Positions 57,010 to 64,000 of a stretch of 64,000 nucleotides of DNA are shown in pieces. The notes below the pieces were generated by a model, which saw nothing but the letters and a program-made list of their open reading frames with translations, ran no database searches and was not told the DNA's origin. Where the stretch lies: assembly GCF_023805255.1 (NCBI RefSeq), contig NZ_JAMSCK010000002.1, positions 558,001 through 622,000 on the forward strand, given 5' to 3'. The number at the start of each line of letters is the position of its first letter. The first letter of the stretch is position 1. Source of the stretch: Gramella jeungdoensis (GTDB lineage Bacteria > Bacteroidota > Bacteroidia > Flavobacteriales > Flavobacteriaceae). The translations under genes were made by a program, and so were the position numbers.

Positions 57010-59520
57010 ATGGAAAAGATAATAGTAGTTGGTAATGGAATGGTGGGATACAAATTCTGTGAGAAACTAATTGCCTCACCTCGAAGAAAAGACTTTGAAC
57101 TCGTTGTGTTTGGTGAGGAACCACGTTCGGCATACGACCGCGTTCACTTGAGCGAGTACTTTTCAAAAGAACAACCCGATGAGCTTTTAATGGCTCCATT
57201 ATCATGGTATCACGAAAATGATATCGAATTACGTACTTCTGAACTTATCAGGGAAATAAGACCCGATCAAAAGGAGGTTGTTACTTATAAAGATGAGATT
57301 TTTAGTTATGATCGCCTGGTGCTGGCCACAGGATCATATCCTTTTGTTCCTCCAATCAAGGGAACCGATAAGCCCGGCGTCTTTGTATATCGTACCATCG
57401 AAGACCTGGATGCCATGCGTCATTATGCTTCCCGACTTAAAAAAGAAGGAAAGACCAGAGCAGTCGTCCTGGGAGGTGGGTTACTTGGACTGGAGGCGGC
57501 AAATGCTGCCAAGGAACTGGGAATGCAAACCGATGTCGTTGAATTTGCTCCTCGATTAATGCCAAGACAACTTGATGATTCTGCAAGTAATATGCTGGAG
57601 TCCAAGATCAAAAGTTTGGGGATAAATGTTCACTTAAATAAGGCCACTTCAGAAATTGCAGGAGAAGAAGGCGTTGAAAGTCTGAAATTTTCTGACGGAT
57701 CTTCTCTTAAAACAGATATGCTTATCATATCTGCTGGAATAAGACCAAGGGATGAATTAGCTAAAAATGCCGGTCTTAAAACGGGAGAAAGAGGAGGAGT
57801 CTGGGTTGATAATAAAATGCAGACCTCTGCTAAGGATATTTATGCAATTGGTGAAGTGGCTTTTTATAATGGCGGTCTTTACGGACTTGTAGCCCCTGGT
57901 TATAATATGGCTGAAGTGGCTGTTGAGCAGATCACCGGTGGTGATAAACTGATGATCGAGAGCATAGATATGTCTACTCAGCTAAAATTAATAGGGACTG
58001 AAGTTGCCAGTTTTGGTGATCCTTTTATAGATAATGATGAGGTAGCTACCATTGTATACGAGAATAAACGCTCCGGAATCTATAAACGCATCAATGTCTC
58101 CCGTGAAGGAGAAAGACTTCTGGGAGGTATCCTTATAGGGGATTCTTCAGATTATAACAATCTTTTTCAGTTGTATATTAATGCGATGAAACTACCGGAA
58201 AATCCGGAAGACCTTATTATTCCGTCCAAAGACGGGAAAGAAAGTGCCGTGGGAAGTGCCTTGGATTATCCTGATACAGCCCAGATCTGTTCCTGTGAAA
58301 GCGTTACAAAAGGAGCGATTTGCGGTTCTGTGGAAAGTGGAGATTGTGAAAGCCTTGGAGATGTGATTAAAACCACAAAAGCTGCTACAGGTTGTGGAGG
58401 TTGTAAACCTATGGTGGCCGATCTTGTAAAAGCTTCTCTTAAATCTATGGGTAAAGAGGTGAAAGAAACCATCTGTGCCCATTTCAAATTTAGCCGTCAG
58501 GAATTATACGACCTCATTAAAATTAATAGGATTAAAGATTATAACGAAGCCCTTGATCTTTTTGGGCAGGGGAATGGATGTGAGATATGTAAACCGGCCC
58601 TGGCATCTATTTTCTCCAGTATCTATATGGAAACAGCCAATAAACAGGTCACTATTCAGGACTCTAACGACCGTTTCCTAGCAAATATTCAGAAGAATGG
58701 TAGTTATTCTGTGGTTCCCAGGGTGCCCGGCGGAGAGATAACCCCGGAAAAACTTATGGTTTTAGGTAGGGTTGCACAGAAATACGATCTCTATTCCAAG
58801 ATTACCGGGGGGCAGAGAATTGACCTGTTTGGAGCTCAGCTACATCAGTTACCACATATCTGGCGGGAACTTATAGATGCCGGTTTTGAGAGTGGACATG
58901 CCTATGGAAAATCCCTGCGAACGGTAAAAAGCTGTGTGGGTTCAAGCTGGTGCCGATATGGAATGCATGAAAGTGTGAGTTTTGCCATCCAGATTGAAGA
59001 ACGGTATAAAGGTTTAAGATCTCCGCATAAGCTTAAAGGAGGTGTTTCCGGATGTATAAGGGAATGCGCTGAAGCCCGCGGAAAGGACTTCGGAATTATC
59101 GCAGTTGAAAGCGGATGGAACCTTTATGTATGTGGTAATGGCGGAGCAACTCCAAAGCACGCAATACTTCTTGCCGAGCAACTTGATGATGAAACCTGTA
59201 TCAAATATATCGACAGATTCCTGATGTATTATATAAGAACTGCACCTCCACTTACCCGTACGGCTCCATGGCTTGAAAAACTGGAAGGAGGGATAGATTA
59301 TCTCAAAGATGTGGTTGTGAATGATTCTTTAGGAATTGCCGAAGAGTTGGAGAAAGAAATGCAGGAACTGGTAGATAAATATGAATGTGAATGGAAGCAG
59401 GCTATTGAAGATCCTGAAATGATGAAACGATTTAAGCATTTTGTGAATTCTGATGATGCTGATGATAACCTGGAATTCGTTCCTATGAGAGATCAAAAAA
59501 AGGCAAGAGTCTGGAAATAA
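57010..59520 (+). CDS. nirB: NADH-dependent nitrite reductase large subunit
   Basis: 836 residues from MEKIIVVGNGMVGYKF (57010); the longer frame from a TTG at 56989 would run through the promoter box. Order: FAD/NADH-binding oxidoreductase (1-300), a BFD-like [2Fe-2S] domain with CSCES ... GCGGCKP (about 426-475), a second cysteine-rich helix domain (GCEICKP, about 488-530), then the sulfite/nitrite reductase half (about 540-780). Siroheme/[4Fe-4S] ligands are SCVGSSWCRYG and SGCIRECAEARG. It reduces nitrite to ammonium in the cytoplasm with NirD and heads a five-gene co-directional unit. Confidence 0.96.
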   Translation: MEKIIVVGNGMVGYKFCEKLIASPRRKDFELVVFGEEPRSAYDRVHLSEYFSKEQPDELLMAPLSWYHENDIELRTSELIREIRPDQKEVVTYKDEIFSYDRLVLATGSYPFVPPIKGTDKPGVFVYRTIEDLDAMRHYASRLKKEGKTRAVVLGGGLLGLEAANAAKELGMQTDVVEFAPRLMPRQLDDSASNMLESKIKSLGINVHLNKATSEIAGEEGVESLKFSDGSSLKTDMLIISAGIRPRDELAKNAGLKTGERGGVWVDNKMQTSAKDIYAIGEVAFYNGGLYGLVAPGYNMAEVAVEQITGGDKLMIESIDMSTQLKLIGTEVASFGDPFIDNDEVATIVYENKRSGIYKRINVSREGERLLGGILIGDSSDYNNLFQLYINAMKLPENPEDLIIPSKDGKESAVGSALDYPDTAQICSCESVTKGAICGSVESGDCESLGDVIKTTKAATGCGGCKPMVADLVKASLKSMGKEVKETICAHFKFSRQELYDLIKINRIKDYNEALDLFGQGNGCEICKPALASIFSSIYMETANKQVTIQDSNDRFLANIQKNGSYSVVPRVPGGEITPEKLMVLGRVAQKYDLYSKITGGQRIDLFGAQLHQLPHIWRELIDAGFESGHAYGKSLRTVKSCVGSSWCRYGMHESVSFAIQIEERYKGLRSPHKLKGGVSGCIRECAEARGKDFGIIAVESGWNLYVCGNGGATPKHAILLAEQLDDETCIKYIDRFLMYYIRTAPPLTRTAPWLEKLEGGIDYLKDVVVNDSLGIAEELEKEMQELVDKYECEWKQAIEDPEMMKRFKHFVNSDDADDNLEFVPMRDQKKARVWK

Positions 59521-59541
59521 AATTTTTAAAACTGAAAGATC

Positions 59542-59919
59542 ATGCAAAATATTATAGAACAATACAATTCGGTGGCCGCTACAGATGTGAAAAAATGGTT
59601 TAAAGCCGGGAAAACCTCCGACTTCCCTACAGACGGAGGGGCCTGTGTGAAATATGAAAGCAAGCAAATTGCGGTATTTCATTTTACAAGAATATCCAAA
59701 TGGTACGCCTGCCAGAATCTTTGTCCTCATAAGTTGGAAATGGTAATCTCGCGGGGAATGATCGGTGAAGATGAGGGGATTCCAAAGGTGGCCTGCCCAA
59801 TGCACAAGAAGACATTTTCTCTGGAAGACGGGGGGAATCTCAATGGGGATGATTATAAGATCGCTGTCTATCCGGTTAAGATTGAAGATGAAAATGTGTA
59901 TATTGGTTTTTCTGATTAA
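59542..59919 (+). CDS. nirD: Nitrite reductase small subunit with Rieske-type ligands
   Basis: 125 residues. The Rieske-like fold is clear, with both ligand pairs: C-x-H in LCPHKLE and C-x-x-H in ACPMHKKTF. An intact [2Fe-2S] site is therefore likely; many NirD homologues are thought to lack it. WYACQNLCPH and DGGNLNGDDYKIAVYPVKI are typical. It pairs with NirB, 21 bp upstream. Confidence 0.9.
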   Translation: MQNIIEQYNSVAATDVKKWFKAGKTSDFPTDGGACVKYESKQIAVFHFTRISKWYACQNLCPHKLEMVISRGMIGEDEGIPKVACPMHKKTFSLEDGGNLNGDDYKIAVYPVKIEDENVYIGFSD

Positions 59920-59934
59920 AGCACGTGAAAATCT

Positions 59935-60516
59935 ATGAGCACAAAGTTTGAGGAAGCGATTCGTCGAATAGATTCCAGAAATTCGGAGGATCCTAATCAT
60001 GAGATGTATATGGGGGAAAGTTTTCCCAAAGAGCTTTTATATTCTCAAAGGATGTCCCGGCACCTAGAAGAGTTTTCTCCTAATGCTCCTGAAGAGCTCA
60101 GGATCGCTGCACGTGCACAGCATATTTGCCGCTGGAAGGTAGACAGGAGTGAATATCCTTCTACACGGGTGGGATATTTAAAATGGAGAAACGAACTTAA
60201 AAAACTACACGCAAGCTTAACCGCAGAGATCCTCGAAGAAGTTGGCTATGATGAGGAATTCATAGAAAGGGTTAAATTTCTGATTCAGAAGAAAAAGATA
60301 AAGAAAGACGAGGATTCACAAACACTGGAGGATGTGATCTGTCTTGTATTTCTGCAATATTATCTCCATGATTTTGCTGCCAAACATGAAGATGATAAAG
60401 TGGTTGATATTATAAAGAAAACCTGGGCAAAAATGTCGGAAAAAGGGCATAAAGCGGCACTTCAGTTACCGCTGGATGCTAAAAGTAAAAATCTTGTAGA
60501 ACAGGCACTGGCCTAA
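59935..60516 (+). CDS. DUF4202 family protein in the nitrite reductase cluster
   Basis: 193 residues, mainly helical, no signal. Histidine/aspartate positions in RAQHICRWKVDRSEYP and YYLHDFAAKHEDD suggest an HD-like metal site, although no function has been established for the family. The gene lies 15 bp after nirD and 11 bp before the sensor kinase gene, and such genes are often found in nitrogen-assimilation clusters, so a role there is inferred from place only. Confidence 0.85.
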   Translation: MSTKFEEAIRRIDSRNSEDPNHEMYMGESFPKELLYSQRMSRHLEEFSPNAPEELRIAARAQHICRWKVDRSEYPSTRVGYLKWRNELKKLHASLTAEILEEVGYDEEFIERVKFLIQKKKIKKDEDSQTLEDVICLVFLQYYLHDFAAKHEDDKVVDIIKKTWAKMSEKGHKAALQLPLDAKSKNLVEQALA

Positions 60517-60527
60517 AACTCAAGCGA

Positions 60528-62354
60528 ATGCCTAAGACTGCCGGAAATTCGCTGGATCAGCACACCTTTAAAAAGCTAAGCCGTCTTTACATAATTGCAC
60601 TTAGCGCTATAGCGCTTTCAGTACTTATAAGCCAGATTCTTATTCATCAGTTTCTTGAAGATCAGGAAAGTGATTCCACGGTGGTTAATATCGCAGGACG
60701 ACAGCGAATGCTTAGCCAGAAACTTACTAAAGAAACACTTCAGCTATTAATAGTTGAAGATCCAGCTGAAAAATCTCAATTAAAGGAAAATATTCAATCC
60801 ACTCTGGAGCGATGGAGATTCTCCCACTATTCGCTTATAGAAGGCAGTGATAGTCTGGGGCTTCCTGGTAATAATAGTGCAAAGATCAGGGAAATGTTCG
60901 GAGAGATCCAGCCATATTTTGAGGAGATGGAAATTGCCAGTGAGGCCATAATTGTTCAATTGGAACAGGACCCCACGATGCCGGTTTCAGAACTCAGGGA
61001 TGAGATCGTTAAGGTTAAAAGCAATGAGGCAGCCTTCCTGGAAGGAATGGACAGGATCGTAAATCAGTATGAACATGAGGCCAGTGAAAAAGTGGTGAGA
61101 TTGGGAAATCTGGAACTTTTCATAATGGTCCTCACACTTTTGATCCTGTTATGTGAATTTCTCTTTATTTTCTGGCCGGCGGCTAAAGGTGTTAGAAATA
61201 CTATTCATAAACTATTGATTGCTGAAGGGAACGCGAAGAAGATGGCTCATGATGCCGATCTTTTGAGCCAGGCCAAAGAGAAATCTGTCAAGGAATTAAG
61301 GGTACTTAATCAGGCAATGAATCAAACCCTTTTATTTGCCAGGGTCACCCCCGACGGAGATATTATTCAGTTGGGTGAGAAATTTTCGAGGCTTTTTAAA
61401 ATCAGAAAGTTCAGTGATTACAGCAAATTCCAGGACTTGCTTTCAGGTAATGAGGAAGAGAAGAAGAATATCGAAAACCTGCTGGAGGAAAATGCGCGAA
61501 AGAGCTGGCAGGGAGAAGTAAAAGCTACCACCAGCGAGGGAGCAGATATTTGGATGGAAATGTCTCTCATTCCTTTTAATCCGGCCCAGGATAAATGGGA
61601 GATTCTGGTAATAGCCATAGATATTACCAGTAGAAAGGAAGCCCAGCTTGAAATAGAAAGGCTGACCCAGAAAAGCTTCGAGGAAAAAATGAATCAGCAA
61701 AAACTGATTTCCAGTAAGATCATAGAGAACCAGGAGAATGAACAGAATCGAATCGCAAAAGATATTCACGATGGGATCGGGCAAATGCTGACGGGTTTAA
61801 ACTTTAACCTGGAGAGCATCGATGTAAATAATACCGAAAAAGCTGCGCAGAAGATCGAGAACCTTAAAGAACTTACGGCCAGTATTATCAAAGGGGTGAG
61901 GACAGCCACCTTCAATTTAATGCCTCCCGAACTAAGCGATCATGGGATTATCCCGGCGCTCACGAAACTAACCAGGGAGTTGGGGAAACTAACCGGAAAG
62001 AATATCTTACTATATGACAAGACCGGATTCAATGAGCGTATGAACTCGCTTACTGAGATCAATATTTACAGGATCACCCAGGAAGCCATAAACAATGCCA
62101 TTAAATATGCCGATTCCACTCATATAATAGTTACGGTCTCTCATAGTTCCAGCATACTTAGTATCACTATAGATGACAATGGGAAAGGTTTCGATATGAA
62201 GAATGCCAAGACCAGGAAAGGTGATGGCGGGATGGGGATGACCTTTATGAGAGAACGAATCAAATATATCAATGGCCGTCTCTTTATAAATTCCGAACCA
62301 GGGAAAGGTACCAGAGTTACTCTTAATATTCCTTTGAATAAAGACAATACGTAA
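60528..62354 (+). CDS. Sensor histidine kinase with PilJ/NarX-like input domain and PAS domain
   Basis: 608 residues: transmembrane helix 1 (about 22-45), an external helical sensor with VNIAGRQRMLSQKLTKE (type IV pilus methyl-accepting/NarX-like P-box type), helix 2 (about 200-220), a PAS domain (about 260-375), then HisKA_3 with phosphoacceptor His414 in AKDIHDGIGQM and the ATPase domain (EAINNAIKYA, DDNGKGFDM, GMGMTFMRERI). The NarX-like sensor in a nitrite operon makes nitrate or nitrite the likely signal. It is directly followed by its probable partner regulator. Confidence 0.9.
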   Translation: MPKTAGNSLDQHTFKKLSRLYIIALSAIALSVLISQILIHQFLEDQESDSTVVNIAGRQRMLSQKLTKETLQLLIVEDPAEKSQLKENIQSTLERWRFSHYSLIEGSDSLGLPGNNSAKIREMFGEIQPYFEEMEIASEAIIVQLEQDPTMPVSELRDEIVKVKSNEAAFLEGMDRIVNQYEHEASEKVVRLGNLELFIMVLTLLILLCEFLFIFWPAAKGVRNTIHKLLIAEGNAKKMAHDADLLSQAKEKSVKELRVLNQAMNQTLLFARVTPDGDIIQLGEKFSRLFKIRKFSDYSKFQDLLSGNEEEKKNIENLLEENARKSWQGEVKATTSEGADIWMEMSLIPFNPAQDKWEILVIAIDITSRKEAQLEIERLTQKSFEEKMNQQKLISSKIIENQENEQNRIAKDIHDGIGQMLTGLNFNLESIDVNNTEKAAQKIENLKELTASIIKGVRTATFNLMPPELSDHGIIPALTKLTRELGKLTGKNILLYDKTGFNERMNSLTEINIYRITQEAINNAIKYADSTHIIVTVSHSSSILSITIDDNGKGFDMKNAKTRKGDGGMGMTFMRERIKYINGRLFINSEPGKGTRVTLNIPLNKDNT

Positions 62355-62392
62355 AAAATTACTAATTTTAGGACCTGAATTCGAAATAAAAT

Positions 62393-63046
62393 ATGGATAA
62401 AATACGTATAGTGCTGGCCGACGATCATGTGCTGGTTAGAGATGGGATAAAATCATTATTAGAAGAGCAACCGGATATGGAGGTAGTTGATGAAGCCTCA
62501 GACGGGGCTGAGGCTATTAAAATTCTTGAAAAAGACCTGCCTGATCTTCTCATCGTCGATATACGTATGCCTGAAATGAACGGGATCGAAGTTGTAAGGA
62601 AGATCCATGAAAATAAGTGGGATCTAAGGACCCTCGTTCTTTCCATGCATGACTCTGAAGAATATGTAGTGCAGTCTGTACAGGCCGGCGCAGACGGCTA
62701 TCTTTTAAAGGGTGCCAGTAAGGATGAATTTCTTAAGGCTCTGCATAAAGTGGCTTCGGGCGGGAAATATTTTGCGGGTGACATTTCTGCTATTCTTATC
62801 AATAACTTCACAGATGGTAAGCCCTCGCAAAAGCAGAAGAAAAAGGAAGATCCATTTAATCTTACCAAACGGGAAAAGCAGATTCTTAAACTTGTATTGC
62901 AGGGAAAAAGCAATAAGGAGATCGGTAAGGAACTTGAAATAAGTAAAAGGACTGCAGAGGTGCATCGTTTCAACCTTATGAAGAAACTGGATGTGAAAAA
63001 CCTTATAGAACTAACTAACAAGGCAAGAGAATACCAGCTTGCCTAA
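62393..63046 (+). CDS. NarL/LuxR-type response regulator
   Basis: 217 residues: receiver domain with the acidic pocket LADDH (Asp10, Asp11) and phosphorylation site Asp56 (LIVDIRMPEMNG), then a GerE-type helix-turn-helix (LTKREKQILKLVLQGKSNKE with RTAEVHRFNLMKKL). It is expected to be phosphorylated by the kinase 38 bp upstream and to bind DNA as a dimer. The TACGTA sites before nirB and the transporter gene are candidate targets, untested. Confidence 0.9.
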   Translation: MDKIRIVLADDHVLVRDGIKSLLEEQPDMEVVDEASDGAEAIKILEKDLPDLLIVDIRMPEMNGIEVVRKIHENKWDLRTLVLSMHDSEEYVVQSVQAGADGYLLKGASKDEFLKALHKVASGGKYFAGDISAILINNFTDGKPSQKQKKKEDPFNLTKREKQILKLVLQGKSNKEIGKELEISKRTAEVHRFNLMKKLDVKNLIELTNKAREYQLA

Positions 63047-63134
63047 TAGATTCCGATCAATTTTTTCTAATATAATCTGCTTTCCAGGCTAATTTCTATG
63101 GAATTTTTAAAATGAATACCCACTTATTCCTTAG

Positions 63135-63195
63135 TACGTAATTTTTGGTAAATACGTATATATTATAAGTATTAATTAAGTAAAAATACTTAATT
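63135..63195 (+). promoter_or_regulatory. Control region of the narK-type gene
   Basis: TACGTA occurs at 63135-63140 and 63153-63158. The second lies in tttggtaaatacgta (63144-63158), identical over 15 nt to the nirB upstream region. A perfect 9-4-9 inverted repeat aattaagta-aaaa-tacttaatt follows at 63174-63195. No perfect TAnnTTTG box is seen; ttaatttg (63190-63197) is one base off. Confidence 0.5.
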
Positions 63196-63217
63196 TGGTC
63201 CTTGAAAAATATACGTT

Positions 63218-64000
63218 ATGAGAAATTCAACTTCAAAAAAAGCAACAAAGTTAAATTTAACCAATATCAAAAGTGTTCCAATACGTACATTCTGGATCAC
63301 CTCATTTGCATTTTTCCTTTGTTTTTTCTCGTGGTTCGGGATAGTTCCTTTTATGCCCGATGTAGTAAAGGATCTTGGTTTGAGCCCGTCAGAAAAATGG
63401 AGTGCAGTAGTTCTTGCAGTTACAGGGACCGTTTTCGCCAGGCTGTTCATTGGAAAGCTTTGTGATAAATACGGTCCGCGGCTTTGTTACACCTGGCTGC
63501 TTTTATTCGGATCTATACCTGTGATTTTAACCGGTTTTGTACAAACATCCGATCAGTTCCTTATCTGCAGACTGCTTACTGGCTTTATAGGAGCTTCTTT
63601 TGTTATTACCCAGGTGCATACTTCTCTGATGTTTTCATCTAATGTGGTTGGTACTGCCAATGCGACTTCTGCGGGATGGGGAAATCTTGGGGGAGGAGCT
63701 AACCGCCTGGGGATGCCTCTAATTGCGGCACTTGTTATCGCTTTAGGTGTGGCGGAATCTTCTGCCTGGAGATATTCGGTGATTATAGCAGGGGTATTGT
63801 GTTTTTCCATGGGAATTGTCTATTACTTCTTTACACAGGATACACCGGAAGGTAACTTTAGTGAGTTGGCTGAAAAAGAAGGTCTTCCGAAGATCAAAAA
63901 AGATAAAGAAGGTTTTCTAACTGCTTTAAAGGATTACAGGGTCTGGATTCTGTTCATAGTCTATGCCTGTAGCTTTGGAATAGAGCTCACCGTTTATGGT
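63218..64000 (+). CDS. narK: NarK-type nitrate/nitrite MFS transporter, partial (C-terminus beyond the right edge)
   Basis: 261 codons to the window end, frame open. It is a major facilitator with an unusually polar N-terminal 28 residues before helix 1. The nitrate-porter signature is present in GWGNLGGGANR, and WFGIVPFMPDVVKDLGLSP and LFIGKLCDKYGPR are typical of the NarK/NasA-like group. Six helices are visible, with the central loop near 215-245 and the start of helix 7. It probably brings nitrate or nitrite to the NirBD system encoded upstream on the same strand. Direction of transport cannot be told. Confidence 0.88.
   Translation, partial: MRNSTSKKATKLNLTNIKSVPIRTFWITSFAFFLCFFSWFGIVPFMPDVVKDLGLSPSEKWSAVVLAVTGTVFARLFIGKLCDKYGPRLCYTWLLLFGSIPVILTGFVQTSDQFLICRLLTGFIGASFVITQVHTSLMFSSNVVGTANATSAGWGNLGGGANRLGMPLIAALVIALGVAESSAWRYSVIIAGVLCFSMGIVYYFFTQDTPEGNFSELAEKEGLPKIKKDKEGFLTALKDYRVWILFIVYACSFGIELTVYG

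Noticed and set aside
59329-60000. Minus-strand frame of 223 codons over the end of nirB, nirD and the start of the DUF4202 gene
   Set aside because: It runs antisense to three supported genes; its His/Phe/Ile-rich composition is that of a reverse-strand shadow.

Overview
The window looks like chromosomal DNA of a marine flavobacterium (Bacteroidota, Flavobacteriaceae, possibly close to Gramella/Christiangramia; the genus is an inference from gene content, not a database match). The evidence is a T9SS C-terminal sorting domain, SprB-type repeats, a T9SS Plug homologue, a SusC/SusD pair, DUF3667/DUF4293/BT_3928-type proteins, a sodium-pumping NADH dehydrogenase, and Bacteroidota-style promoters (TAnnTTTG at -7, TTG at -33) with few Shine-Dalgarno sites.

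Region by region. (1) 1-16.8 kb: two giant cell-surface protein genes on the minus strand. The left one is cut by the window edge and carries about 17 SprB-type repeats. The right one (about 3400 aa) is built of PKD/Ig-like domains, a LamG-like domain and a T9SS type A tail. Their C-terminal parts are related. (2) 17-22.3 kb: pruA, an NRDE/TANGO2-like protein, apaG, a DUF3667 membrane protein and a T9SS Plug-domain protein. (3) 22.4-29.9 kb: the complete nqrABCDEF operon, a small conserved protein and apbE, whose product attaches FMN to NqrB and NqrC. (4) 29.9-38.9 kb: mostly minus-strand housekeeping genes: methyltransferase, NUMOD4/HNH protein, map, HAD hydrolase, thioredoxin-like lipoprotein, gpmI, an M48 peptidase with an altered zinc motif, two convergent L,D-transpeptidases, GNAT and clpP. 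(5) 39.1-51.2 kb: tRNA-Gly(TCC), rho with a long low-complexity insert, DUF4293, a phosphodiesterase, truA, an ABC exporter, cdaA, folP, a DUF1599 protein, a DoxX-like protein, tpiA, prmA, clpS, an inverted-repeat element and a methyltransferase. (6) 51.2-56.5 kb: a SusD/SusC pair with a divergent DeoR regulator and no glycoside hydrolase in view. (7) 56.6-64 kb: tRNA-Arg(ACG), then a nitrite/nitrate block: nirB, nirD, a DUF4202 protein, a PilJ/NarX-like sensor kinase, a NarL-like response regulator and the start of a NarK-type transporter.

How the parts fit. NQR creates a sodium gradient and depends on ApbE flavinylation. The Plug homologue belongs to the T9SS, which would export the two giant proteins. 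NirBD reduces nitrite to ammonium, NarK moves nitrate/nitrite, and the two-component pair between them is a plausible local regulator. The nirB and narK upstream regions share an exact 15-nt sequence containing TACGTA, which I regard as the most testable new regulatory signal here. No CRISPR array, prophage, transposase or rRNA gene was seen.
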